A DNA stretch of 64,000 bases from the NCBI GenBank assembly GCA_024640955.1, contig JAHEDZ010000012.1, positions 52,248-116,247 of the forward strand. Direction: 5' to 3'. Below are positions 38,954-47,104 of this stretch, piece by piece. Position numbers and translations under genes: made by a program. The DNA is from Oceanospirillaceae bacterium (lineage in GTDB: Bacteria; Pseudomonadota; Gammaproteobacteria; Pseudomonadales; Balneatricaceae). The notes under the pieces were generated by a model. That model was not told the DNA's origin, did not search any database, and was given only the letters and a program-made list of their open reading frames with translations. Positions within the stretch are counted from its first letter, which is position 1, and every line of letters starts with the position of its first letter.

Positions 38954-39502
38954 TCACTCCAATTCCGGCAGGGTCACTGTGCGAGGGCGTTTCATCCATC
39001 CACCACGCCCGTTGGAGACAATCTCCTCCAACTGCATCGATCTCTCATCGATCGCCATAACTAAACCATAGTCCAGCCCCATGTGATTGCCTACTACCAC
39101 CGGGTGGACTTCACCATTTGTATCTCTGATCAACGAGATCAACTCACCATCCTCAAGCGCTGTAATGGTGCCGACCATAACAAGCTGATCAACAGGAAAC
39201 TCCTCGAGATACTCTCTAATTCGATCATCATCAGGCTGAAGCTCAGTCTGACCGTCTAGCGGAATCTCCTGCTGCTCGGTAAGCATTACCAGAGGCACAA
39301 AGGGATCACGCAAACTCGATCCTTCGTAAACAAAGCTCTCGTAGGGTTTGAATTCTGGTAGCGGCTCTATCTTGCCACCCGGTTGAGCTACTTTATCGGC
39401 AACGAACTGTCTGAGGTCCGTGGTGTCCTCCACCCAGATACAGCCTTGCATCATCAGGGTCAGAGCCACCGCCACCGAAATTTTTCTATTCAGTATCATC
39501 AT
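38954..39502 (-). CDS. pilP: Type IV pilus assembly lipoprotein PilP
   Basis: A 182-residue inner-membrane lipoprotein that links PilN/PilO to the secretin. The signal ends in 'LTLMMQGC', a weak lipobox with Cys21. The mature part has a disordered Pro/Glu region, the conserved 'SLRDPFVPLVM' and a small beta-domain ('MVGTITALEDGELISLIRDT', 'HPVVVGNHMGLDYGLVMAI'). Its start overlaps the end of pilO by 17 bases. It stops seven bases before pilQ. Confidence 0.93.
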   Translation of the reverse strand: MMILNRKISVAVALTLMMQGCIWVEDTTDLRQFVADKVAQPGGKIEPLPEFKPYESFVYEGSSLRDPFVPLVMLTEQQEIPLDGQTELQPDDDRIREYLEEFPVDQLVMVGTITALEDGELISLIRDTNGEVHPVVVGNHMGLDYGLVMAIDERSMQLEEIVSNGRGGWMKRPRTVTLPELE

Positions 39503-40094
39503 AACGGTAAGTCTTCGCGCTGATATTCATTGAGAGCATGTTGCCGCCCGCCGGACGGATTGAGTAATCATGCAAGGTAACGATACGTTTGATCGCCGAC
39601 ACACCGCTGACAAACTCACCCATCTGGTGGTAAGTACCACGCACCTGGATGTTAATTGGCAATTCAACGTAGAACTGCGCCTTCTTCTCCGGCTGAAGGG
39701 CAATAGAATCAATATCTAGACCTGAGTTCTTACCGATTGCACTGATATCTTCCAAAAGCCCCGGCACCTCTTTGTCCGTCGGCAACTGGCGCAGCAGCTC
39801 AGCAAAGCGCAGTTCCACGTCCGCCATCTGCTTGCGCAGTGCCTCCAACGATGCGACCTGGAAGGCCTTGGATTCATACTGCTGCTTCAGATCTGTCTCT
39901 TTGCCGATCTCGCGCTCAAGCAGTTTGTGTTTATCCAGTACCATGTAATAGACACCGCCACCGACAAGAATGCCAAACACCAGTATGTAGCAGATCACTT
40001 TAACCCCAACCGGCCAAGACCAGGCGGTATTAAAGTCGGCATTGTTGATATCGAAGCCGCGGAAGGCGTTTTTAAAGCCGCTCATCATACTCAT
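39486..40094 (-). CDS. pilO: Type IV pilus assembly protein PilO
   Basis: A 202-residue bitopic inner-membrane protein. One N-terminal membrane helix ('VKVICYILVFGILVGGGVYY', near residues 30-50) is followed by a coiled coil ('ETDLKQQYESKAFQVASLEA') and a ferredoxin-like periplasmic domain ('PINIQVRGTYHQMGEFVSGV'). It forms heterodimers with PilN in the alignment subcomplex. It starts inside the pilN stop (TAATG) and overlaps pilP. Confidence 0.95.
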   Translation of the reverse strand: MSMMSGFKNAFRGFDINNADFNTAWSWPVGVKVICYILVFGILVGGGVYYMVLDKHKLLEREIGKETDLKQQYESKAFQVASLEALRKQMADVELRFAELLRQLPTDKEVPGLLEDISAIGKNSGLDIDSIALQPEKKAQFYVELPINIQVRGTYHQMGEFVSGVSAIKRIVTLHDYSIRPAGGNMLSMNISAKTYRYDDTE

Positions 40095-40648
40095 TACTCC
40101 GCCTCCTCAGCTTTCGGCTTGGTCAGCGGCACACGCAGATTAAAGCTGCGCTGCGCGTTTTGTGCATTAACTCGCGACAAGTTCGGCTCACCAAACCAGA
40201 TTGATGAGTTGAGGTTACGCATCAGCTCCGAAACGTCCTCATTTACTGCAGCCAAACCATCAACGTTGATCGCTTCGCCGCTGCGTGTCAGCGACGAGTA
40301 GTGAATACCGTCTGGCAACACACGTACCATCTCATCAAAGTTACGCACAATGATCGGGCGGTTACCCTGCAACTCTTGGATAGCGTTCAAACGCTCTAGT
40401 AGGCGTTCACGTTGGCGCTTCAGCTCTCGAATCTCCTCGAGCTTCTTATCCAGCTTAGCGATCTCTTGTGTCAGATAGTTGTTTCGCGCACGTTGGCGAT
40501 CAGTCTGGAAATCGTAGAAATAGATGATGCCGTAAACTGTCAGCGCACCCAAAAGCGCCGCCATCACTAAATTGGTGATAAAGTTTTTCTGAAGCCTGGC
40601 ATTTCGCTCTTCGCGCCAGGGGCGAAGGTTAATCTGTGTCACACTCAT
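40094..40648 (-). CDS. pilN: Type IV pilus assembly protein PilN
   Basis: A 184-residue bitopic protein. The conserved cytoplasmic N-terminus 'INLRPWREERNARLQKNF' binds PilM. A membrane helix ('LVMAALLGALTVYGIIYFYD') comes next, then a coiled coil rich in Lys/Glu/Arg and a periplasmic domain similar to PilO. Its start overlaps pilM by four bases and its stop overlaps pilO by one base, as expected for subunits made in fixed ratio. Confidence 0.95.
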   Translation of the reverse strand: MSVTQINLRPWREERNARLQKNFITNLVMAALLGALTVYGIIYFYDFQTDRQRARNNYLTQEIAKLDKKLEEIRELKRQRERLLERLNAIQELQGNRPIIVRNFDEMVRVLPDGIHYSSLTRSGEAINVDGLAAVNEDVSELMRNLNSSIWFGEPNLSRVNAQNAQRSFNLRVPLTKPKAEEAE

Positions 40649-41706
40649 CCCTGCTTCTCCAGACTACGCAGAGCCATTCCCACCGCTTTCACAAGCGTTG
40701 GAGCATCCACTTCTAATTTCACAGGATTGATTTTTGAGGCCACCTTCATACCGGCGCAGGGGTTGGCGATCAGCGTCTCCACACCGATCTCTCCACCGAC
40801 AATCGAATCCAGATCCTCAATGCCGGCAACGCCCCCGCAGAGGTAGACACGATCCAACTGATTACGAGAACCTGAGGAGTAGTAGAACTGCAAAGCGCGC
40901 GACACCTGCTGTGCAACGGCAGTGGCAAAGGGCTGTACCAGCATCTCTTCAATCTCATCAGAGATCTCACGCATACGTAGCTGCTTCTCAACCTCAGCCA
41001 CTTCAATACCGTACTGCTGTTGAATGGTATTGCTGAGTTCATTGCCGCCAAAGGCCTGTTCGCGGTTGTAGATCACCTTGCCTTCACGCAGCACGTTAAG
41101 CGTCAATGTAGATGCGCCGAGGTCCACTACACCTACCGTGCTAGGTTCAGCGTCGCGCTCCAACCAAGGCAGCACACGCTCCATGACGTAAGTATCAACG
41201 TCGACGACTTCACACTTGAGGCCGGCGCTATCGAGCGCATCCTCACGGTTGGCCACATCGTCTCGGCGACAGGCTACCAGCAGAATCTCATTCAACGCGG
41301 TATTGCCCTGCAACGGGCCCACCACCTGAAAATCAAGCGCAACCTCATCCAGCGCGTAGGGGACGAATTGATCCGCCTCGACACGCACCTGCTCTTCCAG
41401 CTCCATGCCGATAAAGGCAACACTGATCTGCAGATCTTTCGTAATTACGGCGGACGAGGGCACAGAGGTAATCGCTAGTTTTGACTTAGCACCACTGATC
41501 TTTAATCCTTTTTCGATGGCTTCGGCAACCACATCCGGTTCCTGGACGTTTCCGTCGACGACCGCAGTAGCGGGCAACGAAACAATAGAATAGGCGGTCA
41601 ACTCGACCCCTTTACCAGCAGCACTCACAACAGCGAGTTTCACAGCTGATGACCCTATATCTACACCAATCCAGCCAGCATTCTTTGTTCCAAACAGGCT
41701 GACCAC
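40645..41706 (-). CDS. pilM: Type IV pilus assembly ATPase-like protein PilM
   Basis: A 353-residue cytoplasmic actin-like (FtsA-like) protein that binds ATP and the N-terminus of PilN. The phosphate-1 segment 'WIGVDIGSSAVKLAVV', phosphate-2 'VGVVDLGASTLTLNVL' and adenosine motif 'VYLCGGVAGIEDLDS' are clear. The start codon is GTG at 41706 with GGAAAC upstream. It is the first gene of the pilMNOPQ operon and is divergent from ponA, an arrangement conserved across gammaproteobacteria. Confidence 0.95.
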   Translation of the reverse strand: MVSLFGTKNAGWIGVDIGSSAVKLAVVSAAGKGVELTAYSIVSLPATAVVDGNVQEPDVVAEAIEKGLKISGAKSKLAITSVPSSAVITKDLQISVAFIGMELEEQVRVEADQFVPYALDEVALDFQVVGPLQGNTALNEILLVACRRDDVANREDALDSAGLKCEVVDVDTYVMERVLPWLERDAEPSTVGVVDLGASTLTLNVLREGKVIYNREQAFGGNELSNTIQQQYGIEVAEVEKQLRMREISDEIEEMLVQPFATAVAQQVSRALQFYYSSGSRNQLDRVYLCGGVAGIEDLDSIVGGEIGVETLIANPCAGMKVASKINPVKLEVDAPTLVKAVGMALRSLEKQG

Positions 41707-41793
41707 AGACGTTTCCTTTTGTTCAAACGGTTCTTTGTAGCGGCAACTAGCCCCTTTTTATGAGGCGAATCGCATAAAACACTGATTTGAGTG

Positions 41794-41821
41794 TAGACCC
41801 TTTTCTCGTGGTCTATATAAT
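41794..41821 (+). promoter_or_regulatory. Candidate sigma-70 promoter of ponA
   Basis: A TATAAT (41816-41821) lies 16 bases after TAGACC (41794-41799), a 4-of-6 match to the -35. The ponA ATG is 24 bases downstream of the -10, giving a short leader. Confidence 0.5.
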
Positions 41822-41845
41822 TTGAACCAACAAAATTTCGATTAG

Positions 41846-44332
41846 ATGAAGGTTTCGATGGGTTTTCTGAGAAAGCTAGTTAAGTGGCTGGTTGGCCTCG
41901 CACTCTTTGGTGTGGTCTGTGCAGCCATCGCAGCAGGTGGAATCTATTACCATTTCAGCCCCCAGCTACCTGACATTGAAACTCTGCGTGAAGTCCGTTT
42001 TCAGACACCTCTACGGGTCTACACCGCTGATGAGAAGCTGATCGCCGAGTTTGGCGAAAAACGTCGCACACCGATCAATTTCGATGCCATTCCTCAACGC
42101 TTCGTTCAGGCGCTTCAAGCCGCCGAGGATGCTCGCTTCTTCGAACACCAAGGTATCGATATCCGCGGATTGGTCCGCGCAGCTTACCAGCTCGGCACTA
42201 GTGGCCAGATACAGAGCGGCGGTTCGACTATCACTATGCAGGTGGCGAAAAACTTCTTCCTGACACGCGAACGCACCTTTGAGCGTAAGTTCATTGAGAT
42301 CCTGCTTGCGTTACAGATCGAGAGGGAGCTCAGCAAGGAGGAGATCCTCGAGCTCTACGTCAACAAGATCTACCTTGGACACCGCTCGTATGGCATCCAG
42401 GCTGCAGCTCGCGTCTACTATGGCACAAGCATTGATCAACTATCGCTGGCTCAGCTCGCTATGATCGCCGGCCTACCGAAAGCACCCTCGGCATACAACC
42501 CGATCACCAACCCGACACGTGCGGTAGAGCGCCGCAACTGGATCGTCGGGCGCATGCTGAGTCTGGGTTATATCGATCAGCTTACTCATGATGAAGCGGT
42601 TGCAGCGCCGGTAACTGCCCGCTATCACGGTGCAGATATTGAAGTTGCAGCACCCTACGTTGCTGAGATGGTTCGCAGCCAGCTATACGAAACCTACGGT
42701 GACGACCTATACACAGAAGGTTTGAGCGTTTACACCACGATCGACAGCACCTCGCAAGAGAGTGCCGACTCCGCATTGCGTACCGGGTTACTAGCCTACA
42801 CTGAGCGCCATGGCTACCGTGGACCCGAGCAGCACTTCGATGTTAATGCGCTGAACGAAGAGACTCTACAGAGCAAGCTTGAATCTATTCCCGCATATGG
42901 AGGCCTCAGCCCCGCACTCGTAACCAACGTGGGCGAACAGACCGCTGAGATCTTGCTGAAAGATGGTACCAGTCAAACTCTGAGCTGGGGCGGTATCAAA
43001 TGGGCACGCGCTTTCAAAACGGTAAACGCCATGGGCCCCGAACCCGAGCGCGCCGGCGATGTGCTCGAGGCGGGCGATCTAATTCGCATTCGTGAAACCG
43101 AAGATGGGCTGCGCCTAACACAAATTCCTGAAGTGCAGGGCGCCTTCATTGCCTTAAACCCAGAGAACGGGGCCATTCGCTCCCTTACCGGTGGCTTTAG
43201 CTTCTACATCAATAAGTTTAACCGTGCGCTGCAGGCGTATCGCCAGCCCGGATCGAACATCAAACCGCTGCTATATACCTATGCGCTAAGCCAGGGCTAC
43301 ACACCAGCCAGCGTTATTAACGATGCACCCGTCGTAATTAATGATGTCAGCCTAGAGGGTGACTGGCGCCCAGAAAATGATAACGGTCGCTTTGGCGGAC
43401 CCACCCGCTTGCGCGAGGCGCTGTACCGTTCGCGCAACCTGATCTCTATACGCCTGATGCGTGCACTGGGTATTGAGCCGATGCGCGAATTTGTGCTGCA
43501 GTTTGGCTTTGAGCCCGATAAGCTTCCAGCCAATCTTTCTCTCTCTCTGGGCAGTGCAGATGCCACGCCTATTCAGGTCGCAACTGCCTATGCAATTCTC
43601 GCCAATGGCGGCTTTCAGATCGAACCCTTCTTCATTGATCGTATCGTTGATCCGGCCGGTGAGGAGCTTTTCAAAGCGAATCCGAAGCTTGCCTGCGCTT
43701 ACTGCCCGGAACGTCAGCAAGCTGACATGATCGCTGCTGAGGCAGCCGAGCTTGCTGCAGCCGCAGAAGCATCCGGCACCCCCGTTGAAGAGCTTGTGGC
43801 TGTGACAGATGAAACCGACCTAATGACGATGGACGGTCGCCCTCTGGCCAAGCGTCTTCTGGATGAGCGCACCGCTTACATCATTCACCATATGATGCGT
43901 GATGTGGTTAAAAGGGGTACAGGGCGTCGAGCATTGGTTCTGGAACGCTCTGACCTAGGTGGCAAAACGGGCACCACCAACGATCAGAAGGATGCCTGGT
44001 TCTCGGGCTTTAATACTGCTCTTAGCGCAACCGCCTGGGTCGGCTTTGACCAGCCAGAAACGCTCGGACGTCGCGAATTTGGTAGCACCGCTGCCCTGCC
44101 GGTATGGATTGAGTTTATGCGCGATGCGCTAAAGGACGTACCAGAGTCACTGCCGATAGAACCTACCGGAATTGCCACCGCGCTAGTAGACCCTGAGACA
44201 GGCCTGTTGGCTTATCCCGGGCAGGAGAATGCGATTCGCGAGGTATTCAAAGAGGAAGACCTGCCAACGAAGAGCGCACCAGCACCCGGTCAGCAGCAGG
44301 ATACACCGACGACCGAAGAACTCTTCCGCTAA
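41846..44332 (+). CDS. mrcA: Penicillin-binding protein 1A, bifunctional glycosyltransferase/transpeptidase
   Basis: An 828-residue class A PBP (also called ponA). It has one N-terminal membrane helix ('WLVGLALFGVVCAAIAAGGI'), a GT51 glycosyltransferase domain with catalytic Glu in 'AAEDARFFEHQGIDIRG' and 'GGSTITMQVAKNFFLTRERT', an OB-like insert domain near residues 300-420, and a transpeptidase domain with the SxxK in 'RQPGSNIKPLLY', SxN in 'YRSRNLIS' and KTGT in 'LGGKTGTTNDQKDAW'. The tail is Pro/Gln-rich. It is transcribed away from pilM, which is the usual arrangement. Confidence 0.96.
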   Translation: MKVSMGFLRKLVKWLVGLALFGVVCAAIAAGGIYYHFSPQLPDIETLREVRFQTPLRVYTADEKLIAEFGEKRRTPINFDAIPQRFVQALQAAEDARFFEHQGIDIRGLVRAAYQLGTSGQIQSGGSTITMQVAKNFFLTRERTFERKFIEILLALQIERELSKEEILELYVNKIYLGHRSYGIQAAARVYYGTSIDQLSLAQLAMIAGLPKAPSAYNPITNPTRAVERRNWIVGRMLSLGYIDQLTHDEAVAAPVTARYHGADIEVAAPYVAEMVRSQLYETYGDDLYTEGLSVYTTIDSTSQESADSALRTGLLAYTERHGYRGPEQHFDVNALNEETLQSKLESIPAYGGLSPALVTNVGEQTAEILLKDGTSQTLSWGGIKWARAFKTVNAMGPEPERAGDVLEAGDLIRIRETEDGLRLTQIPEVQGAFIALNPENGAIRSLTGGFSFYINKFNRALQAYRQPGSNIKPLLYTYALSQGYTPASVINDAPVVINDVSLEGDWRPENDNGRFGGPTRLREALYRSRNLISIRLMRALGIEPMREFVLQFGFEPDKLPANLSLSLGSADATPIQVATAYAILANGGFQIEPFFIDRIVDPAGEELFKANPKLACAYCPERQQADMIAAEAAELAAAAEASGTPVEELVAVTDETDLMTMDGRPLAKRLLDERTAYIIHHMMRDVVKRGTGRRALVLERSDLGGKTGTTNDQKDAWFSGFNTALSATAWVGFDQPETLGRREFGSTAALPVWIEFMRDALKDVPESLPIEPTGIATALVDPETGLLAYPGQENAIREVFKEEDLPTKSAPAPGQQQDTPTTEELFR

Positions 44333-44373
44333 CGAGGTCGGATAAGCAGAATCACCGCCATTCCCGAAGACAT

Positions 44374-44403
44374 AAAAAAACCGCGAATCGATCGCGGTTT
44401 TTT
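44374..44403. terminator. Bidirectional rho-independent terminator between ponA and the malic enzyme gene
   Basis: AAAAAAACCGCGAT-like and ATCGCGGTTTTTT arms form a stem flanked by A and T tracts, so it can end transcription from both convergent genes. Confidence 0.92.
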
Positions 44404-44421
44404 GTGTTACAGCAGAACCGA

Positions 44422-45669
44422 TTAGCTCAATGGGTAATCGGCTGGCATTTCGTTTGCGGCTACACCTGAATCGATCGCCGCTTTAGCCACTGCATATGAG
44501 ATAGCACCCAGAAGACGAGAGTCCGTTGCTTTAGGCAGAATGTAATCGCGACCGAACTCCAGGCTATCCAGACCGTAAGCGTCCAATACTTCCTGAGTTA
44601 CAGGCTGCTTAGCCAGATCAGCAAGAGCGATTACAGCTGCAGCTTTCATCTCTTCGTTGATCACCGTTGCGCGTACATCGAGTGCGCCACGGAAGATGAA
44701 TGGGAAACCAAGCACGTTATTCACCTGGTTCGGATAGTCTGAACGGCCTGTTGCCATGATCACGTCGTCGCGAGTCGCGCGCGCCAATTCAGGCTTGATT
44801 TCCGGGTCTGGGTTTGCACAAGCAAAGACGACTGGGCTCGCTGCCATCTTAGACAGGTTCTCAGGCGAGAGCAGATCCGGACCTGAAAGACCTAGGAATA
44901 CATCCGCACCCTCAATCGCATCTTCAAGAGTGCGCTTGTCAGTTTCGGTTGCGAAGATCGCTTTCTCAGGCGTCAGATCATCACGGCCCGAGTGAATTAC
45001 ACCCTTGCGATCGATCATGTAGATGTTCTCGTTGCGAGCGCCCATGTTGATCAGCAGTTTCATACAGGCGCTTGCAGCAGCTCCTGCACCCAGACACACG
45101 ATGCTCGCCTCTTCAAGCTTCTTACCCGCGAGTTCGAGCGCGTTGATCATACCTGCAGCAGTTACAATCGCCGTGCCGTGCTGATCATCGTGGAATACCG
45201 GAATGTTGCAGCGCTCAATCAGCGTGCGCTCAATCTCAAAACACTCAGGTGCTTTGATATCTTCTAGGTTGATACCACCGAAAGTGTCAGCGATGCGAGC
45301 AACTGTATCGATAAATGCTTGTGGACTCTCAGCGTTCACTTCGATATCGATAGAGTCGATATTAGCGAAGCGCTTGAACAGCAGCGCCTTACCTTCCATT
45401 ACCGGCTTAGAAGCCAGTGGACCAAGGTTACCAAGTCCCAGGATGGCAGAACCGTCAGAGATAACGGCTACCAGGTTTCCTTTAGCAGTGTAACGGTAAG
45501 CATTTTCAGGATCTTTCGCGATCTCACGAACAGGTTCAGCAACACCTGGAGAGTAGGCTAGAGACAGATCACGTGAAGTTTGAGCAGAAGTCGACAGCTC
45601 TACGCTGATTTTACCTGGGCGCGGAAACTCGTGGTAATCCAGCGCGGCCTGTTTCATATCCTGAGACAT
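44422..45669 (-). CDS. maeB: Malic enzyme (oxaloacetate-decarboxylating), short form
   Basis: A 415-residue enzyme that converts malate to pyruvate and CO2 with NAD(P)+ reduction. Motifs include 'LAYSPGVAEPVREIAKDPEN', the catalytic Lys in 'PVMEGKALLFKRFANID', metal ligands in 'INLEDIKAPECFEIE' and 'VFHDDQHGTAIV', and the nucleotide fold 'IVCLGAGAAASACMKLL'. It corresponds to the N-terminal half of E. coli MaeB and lacks the phosphotransacetylase-like C-terminal domain, so the symbol is approximate. Cofactor preference is uncertain. With glcB it may handle malate made from acetate or glycolate. Confidence 0.9.
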   Translation of the reverse strand: MSQDMKQAALDYHEFPRPGKISVELSTSAQTSRDLSLAYSPGVAEPVREIAKDPENAYRYTAKGNLVAVISDGSAILGLGNLGPLASKPVMEGKALLFKRFANIDSIDIEVNAESPQAFIDTVARIADTFGGINLEDIKAPECFEIERTLIERCNIPVFHDDQHGTAIVTAAGMINALELAGKKLEEASIVCLGAGAAASACMKLLINMGARNENIYMIDRKGVIHSGRDDLTPEKAIFATETDKRTLEDAIEGADVFLGLSGPDLLSPENLSKMAASPVVFACANPDPEIKPELARATRDDVIMATGRSDYPNQVNNVLGFPFIFRGALDVRATVINEEMKAAAVIALADLAKQPVTQEVLDAYGLDSLEFGRDYILPKATDSRLLGAISYAVAKAAIDSGVAANEMPADYPLS

Positions 45670-45851
45670 TTCTCGTTCCTAGAATTAGTATGGTTATAGC
45701 GATTTAGTCCGCCACTAGCGGGAAGGCTTTAAATCTTATTATCTCGGTCGTTACGTGATGATATAGAAAAGCGCTTACTGGAAAAACCCTGTTTCGACCA
45801 ACGAATCGCATTTTTCCGCACTGCGAAATGATTTCCCTGTGAAACGGGCGG

Positions 45852-46640
45852 CTATTTATCCTGAGTGGTTGTAAACCTGATGTGCCACTGCGAGCCGAGC
45901 GGCAGGAGAAATCCTTTATATCTCGATCCCGCATCAAGTTTGGCGCGTCGATCAATCACCCAGCCCCGAGCTTCCACTTCACGTCCCAGCGCTTGGCCAA
46001 AGCTTACAACCTGTTTTGGGCTGAAATGCTTTCGAGTCAGGCGCAATGCCAGATAATCATCGAGTTCGAGATAGATATATTTTGGGGTCGCATCAATTCG
46101 CGACACAGTACCACGCACAACGGCAAAACCACCCTTTTCAAGCTCTGCAGCTTGCATCTCAGTAGTTTTCCAAACTCCAAGTCGCAGAGCGCGAGCTCGG
46201 CTCTCCGCTGCCAGTAGGCAATCCGCCTGAGCGATATTGGGTTCAATAACGACAGCCCAACCCAAACCACGCTCCAGCAGCGCTTGCGCAGCACTGCGAC
46301 CATCTAAAATTAGATGACCAAGGAGTCGCTTGTAGCGATCTTGAGAGTCAACACCAAGCGCGAGTTCAGCATCTCCAGCACGCACCAGAGTCTGCAGCAG
46401 CTGGTGTGCCTCTTTCGCGTAAGGCTCTGGATTACCAGTGCGCTGGTTCAGTTCAGGGGTGTTAATACCCAGCAGGCGCACAGAGCGGCCATTAGCCAAC
46501 CGAACAGTGTCGCCATCAACCACCTTTGTGATCGCAACTGGCTTAAGACCACTATCGGGGACACAGGCAGCAAAAACCGAATTTGCCGAGATCCAGACAA
46601 CAAAAAAGGCACTCGAAAGTGCCTTTTTTAGTTTCAACAT
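45852..46640 (-). CDS. Secreted thermonuclease-like protein (SNase domain)
   Basis: A 262-residue precursor with a signal peptide ('LSSAFFVVWISANSVFAA'). The staphylococcal-nuclease domain begins 'ITKVVDGDTVRLANGRSVRL' (metal-ligand Asp), continues 'LGINTPELNQ' (catalytic Arg/Glu region) and 'GVDSQDRYKRLLGHLIL' (second Arg). The C-terminal ~100 residues ('GTVSRIDATPKYIYLELDD' onward) form an added OB-like domain seen in proteobacterial relatives. It likely degrades nucleic acids in the periplasm or outside the cell. Codons 3-14 encode a perfect terminator hairpin (46601-46631), so expression depends on read-through from rpmE or on an internal promoter. Confidence 0.85.
   Translation of the reverse strand: MLKLKKALSSAFFVVWISANSVFAACVPDSGLKPVAITKVVDGDTVRLANGRSVRLLGINTPELNQRTGNPEPYAKEAHQLLQTLVRAGDAELALGVDSQDRYKRLLGHLILDGRSAAQALLERGLGWAVVIEPNIAQADCLLAAESRARALRLGVWKTTEMQAAELEKGGFAVVRGTVSRIDATPKYIYLELDDYLALRLTRKHFSPKQVVSFGQALGREVEARGWVIDRRAKLDAGSRYKGFLLPLGSQWHIRFTTTQDK
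46601..46631 (-). terminator. Terminator of rpmE lying inside the thermonuclease coding sequence
   Basis: On the minus strand AAAAAAGGCACT and AGTGCCTTTTTT pair around TTCG-type loop bases (TTTCG), a stable tetraloop-like terminator. It begins about 20 bases after the rpmE stop. The same bases encode Lys-Lys-Ala-Leu-Ser-Ser-Ala-Phe-Phe of the nuclease signal peptide. Confidence 0.88.
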
Positions 46641-46651
46641 TGCAGCAGCTC

Positions 46652-46867
46652 TTACTTCTTCAGGCTGCGAGCGCCAAAGCGCTTGTTGAAGCGATCAACA
46701 CGACCACCAGTAGTCGCTTCTTTCTGCTTACCAGTGTAGAACGGGTGACACTGGCTGCATACGTCGACCAACATATCGTCCGCCATAGTTGAGCGGTGAG
46801 CCATAACGTTGCCGCAAGAGCAGGTAATTTTTACTTCGTTGTACTGCGGGTGGATACCAGCTTTCAT
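46652..46867 (-). CDS. rpmE: 50S ribosomal protein L31 (zinc-binding form)
   Basis: A 71-residue L31. The zinc cysteines are present in 'ITCSCGN' and '[16 protein letters not shown]', so it is the C+ form that can store and release zinc. '[15 protein letters not shown]' is the typical C-terminus. I set the start at the ATG giving [12 protein letters not shown], preceded by AAAGAGGT; the open frame continues 18 codons upstream without support. It has its own strong promoter and a terminator just downstream. Confidence 0.96.
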   Translation of the reverse strand: MKAGIHPQYNEVKITCSCGNVMAHRSTMADDMLVDVCSQCHPFYTGKQKEATTGGRVDRFNKRFGARSLKK

Positions 46868-46962
46868 GGTGTAAACCTCTTTTTGTATGCACCGCCACCT
46901 GAGACCAACGGGTTCAAGCACCGTACATGGGCGTAAACTACGCCGTTAATGTCGAGGCGCGG

Positions 46963-46991
46963 ATTATACGCATAGTGTTTTGAGCAAACAA
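46963..46991 (-). promoter_or_regulatory. Strong sigma-70 promoter of rpmE
   Basis: On the minus strand TTGTTT (46986-46991) and a perfect TATAAT (46963-46968) are separated by 17 bases. The rpmE ATG lies about 95 bases downstream of the -10, leaving an 85-90 base leader with room for control. No Zur box was recognised. Confidence 0.75.
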
Positions 46992-47104
46992 TCCCTTTTT
47001 GAGCAATTATTAACCACTTTTCCTCTCTACTTGCACAGTCAAAAGAGGCTCCCTAGACTGAGCCTTCAATCCTCTGATGCTCATGAAGCCTTAAACATCA
47101 CAGC

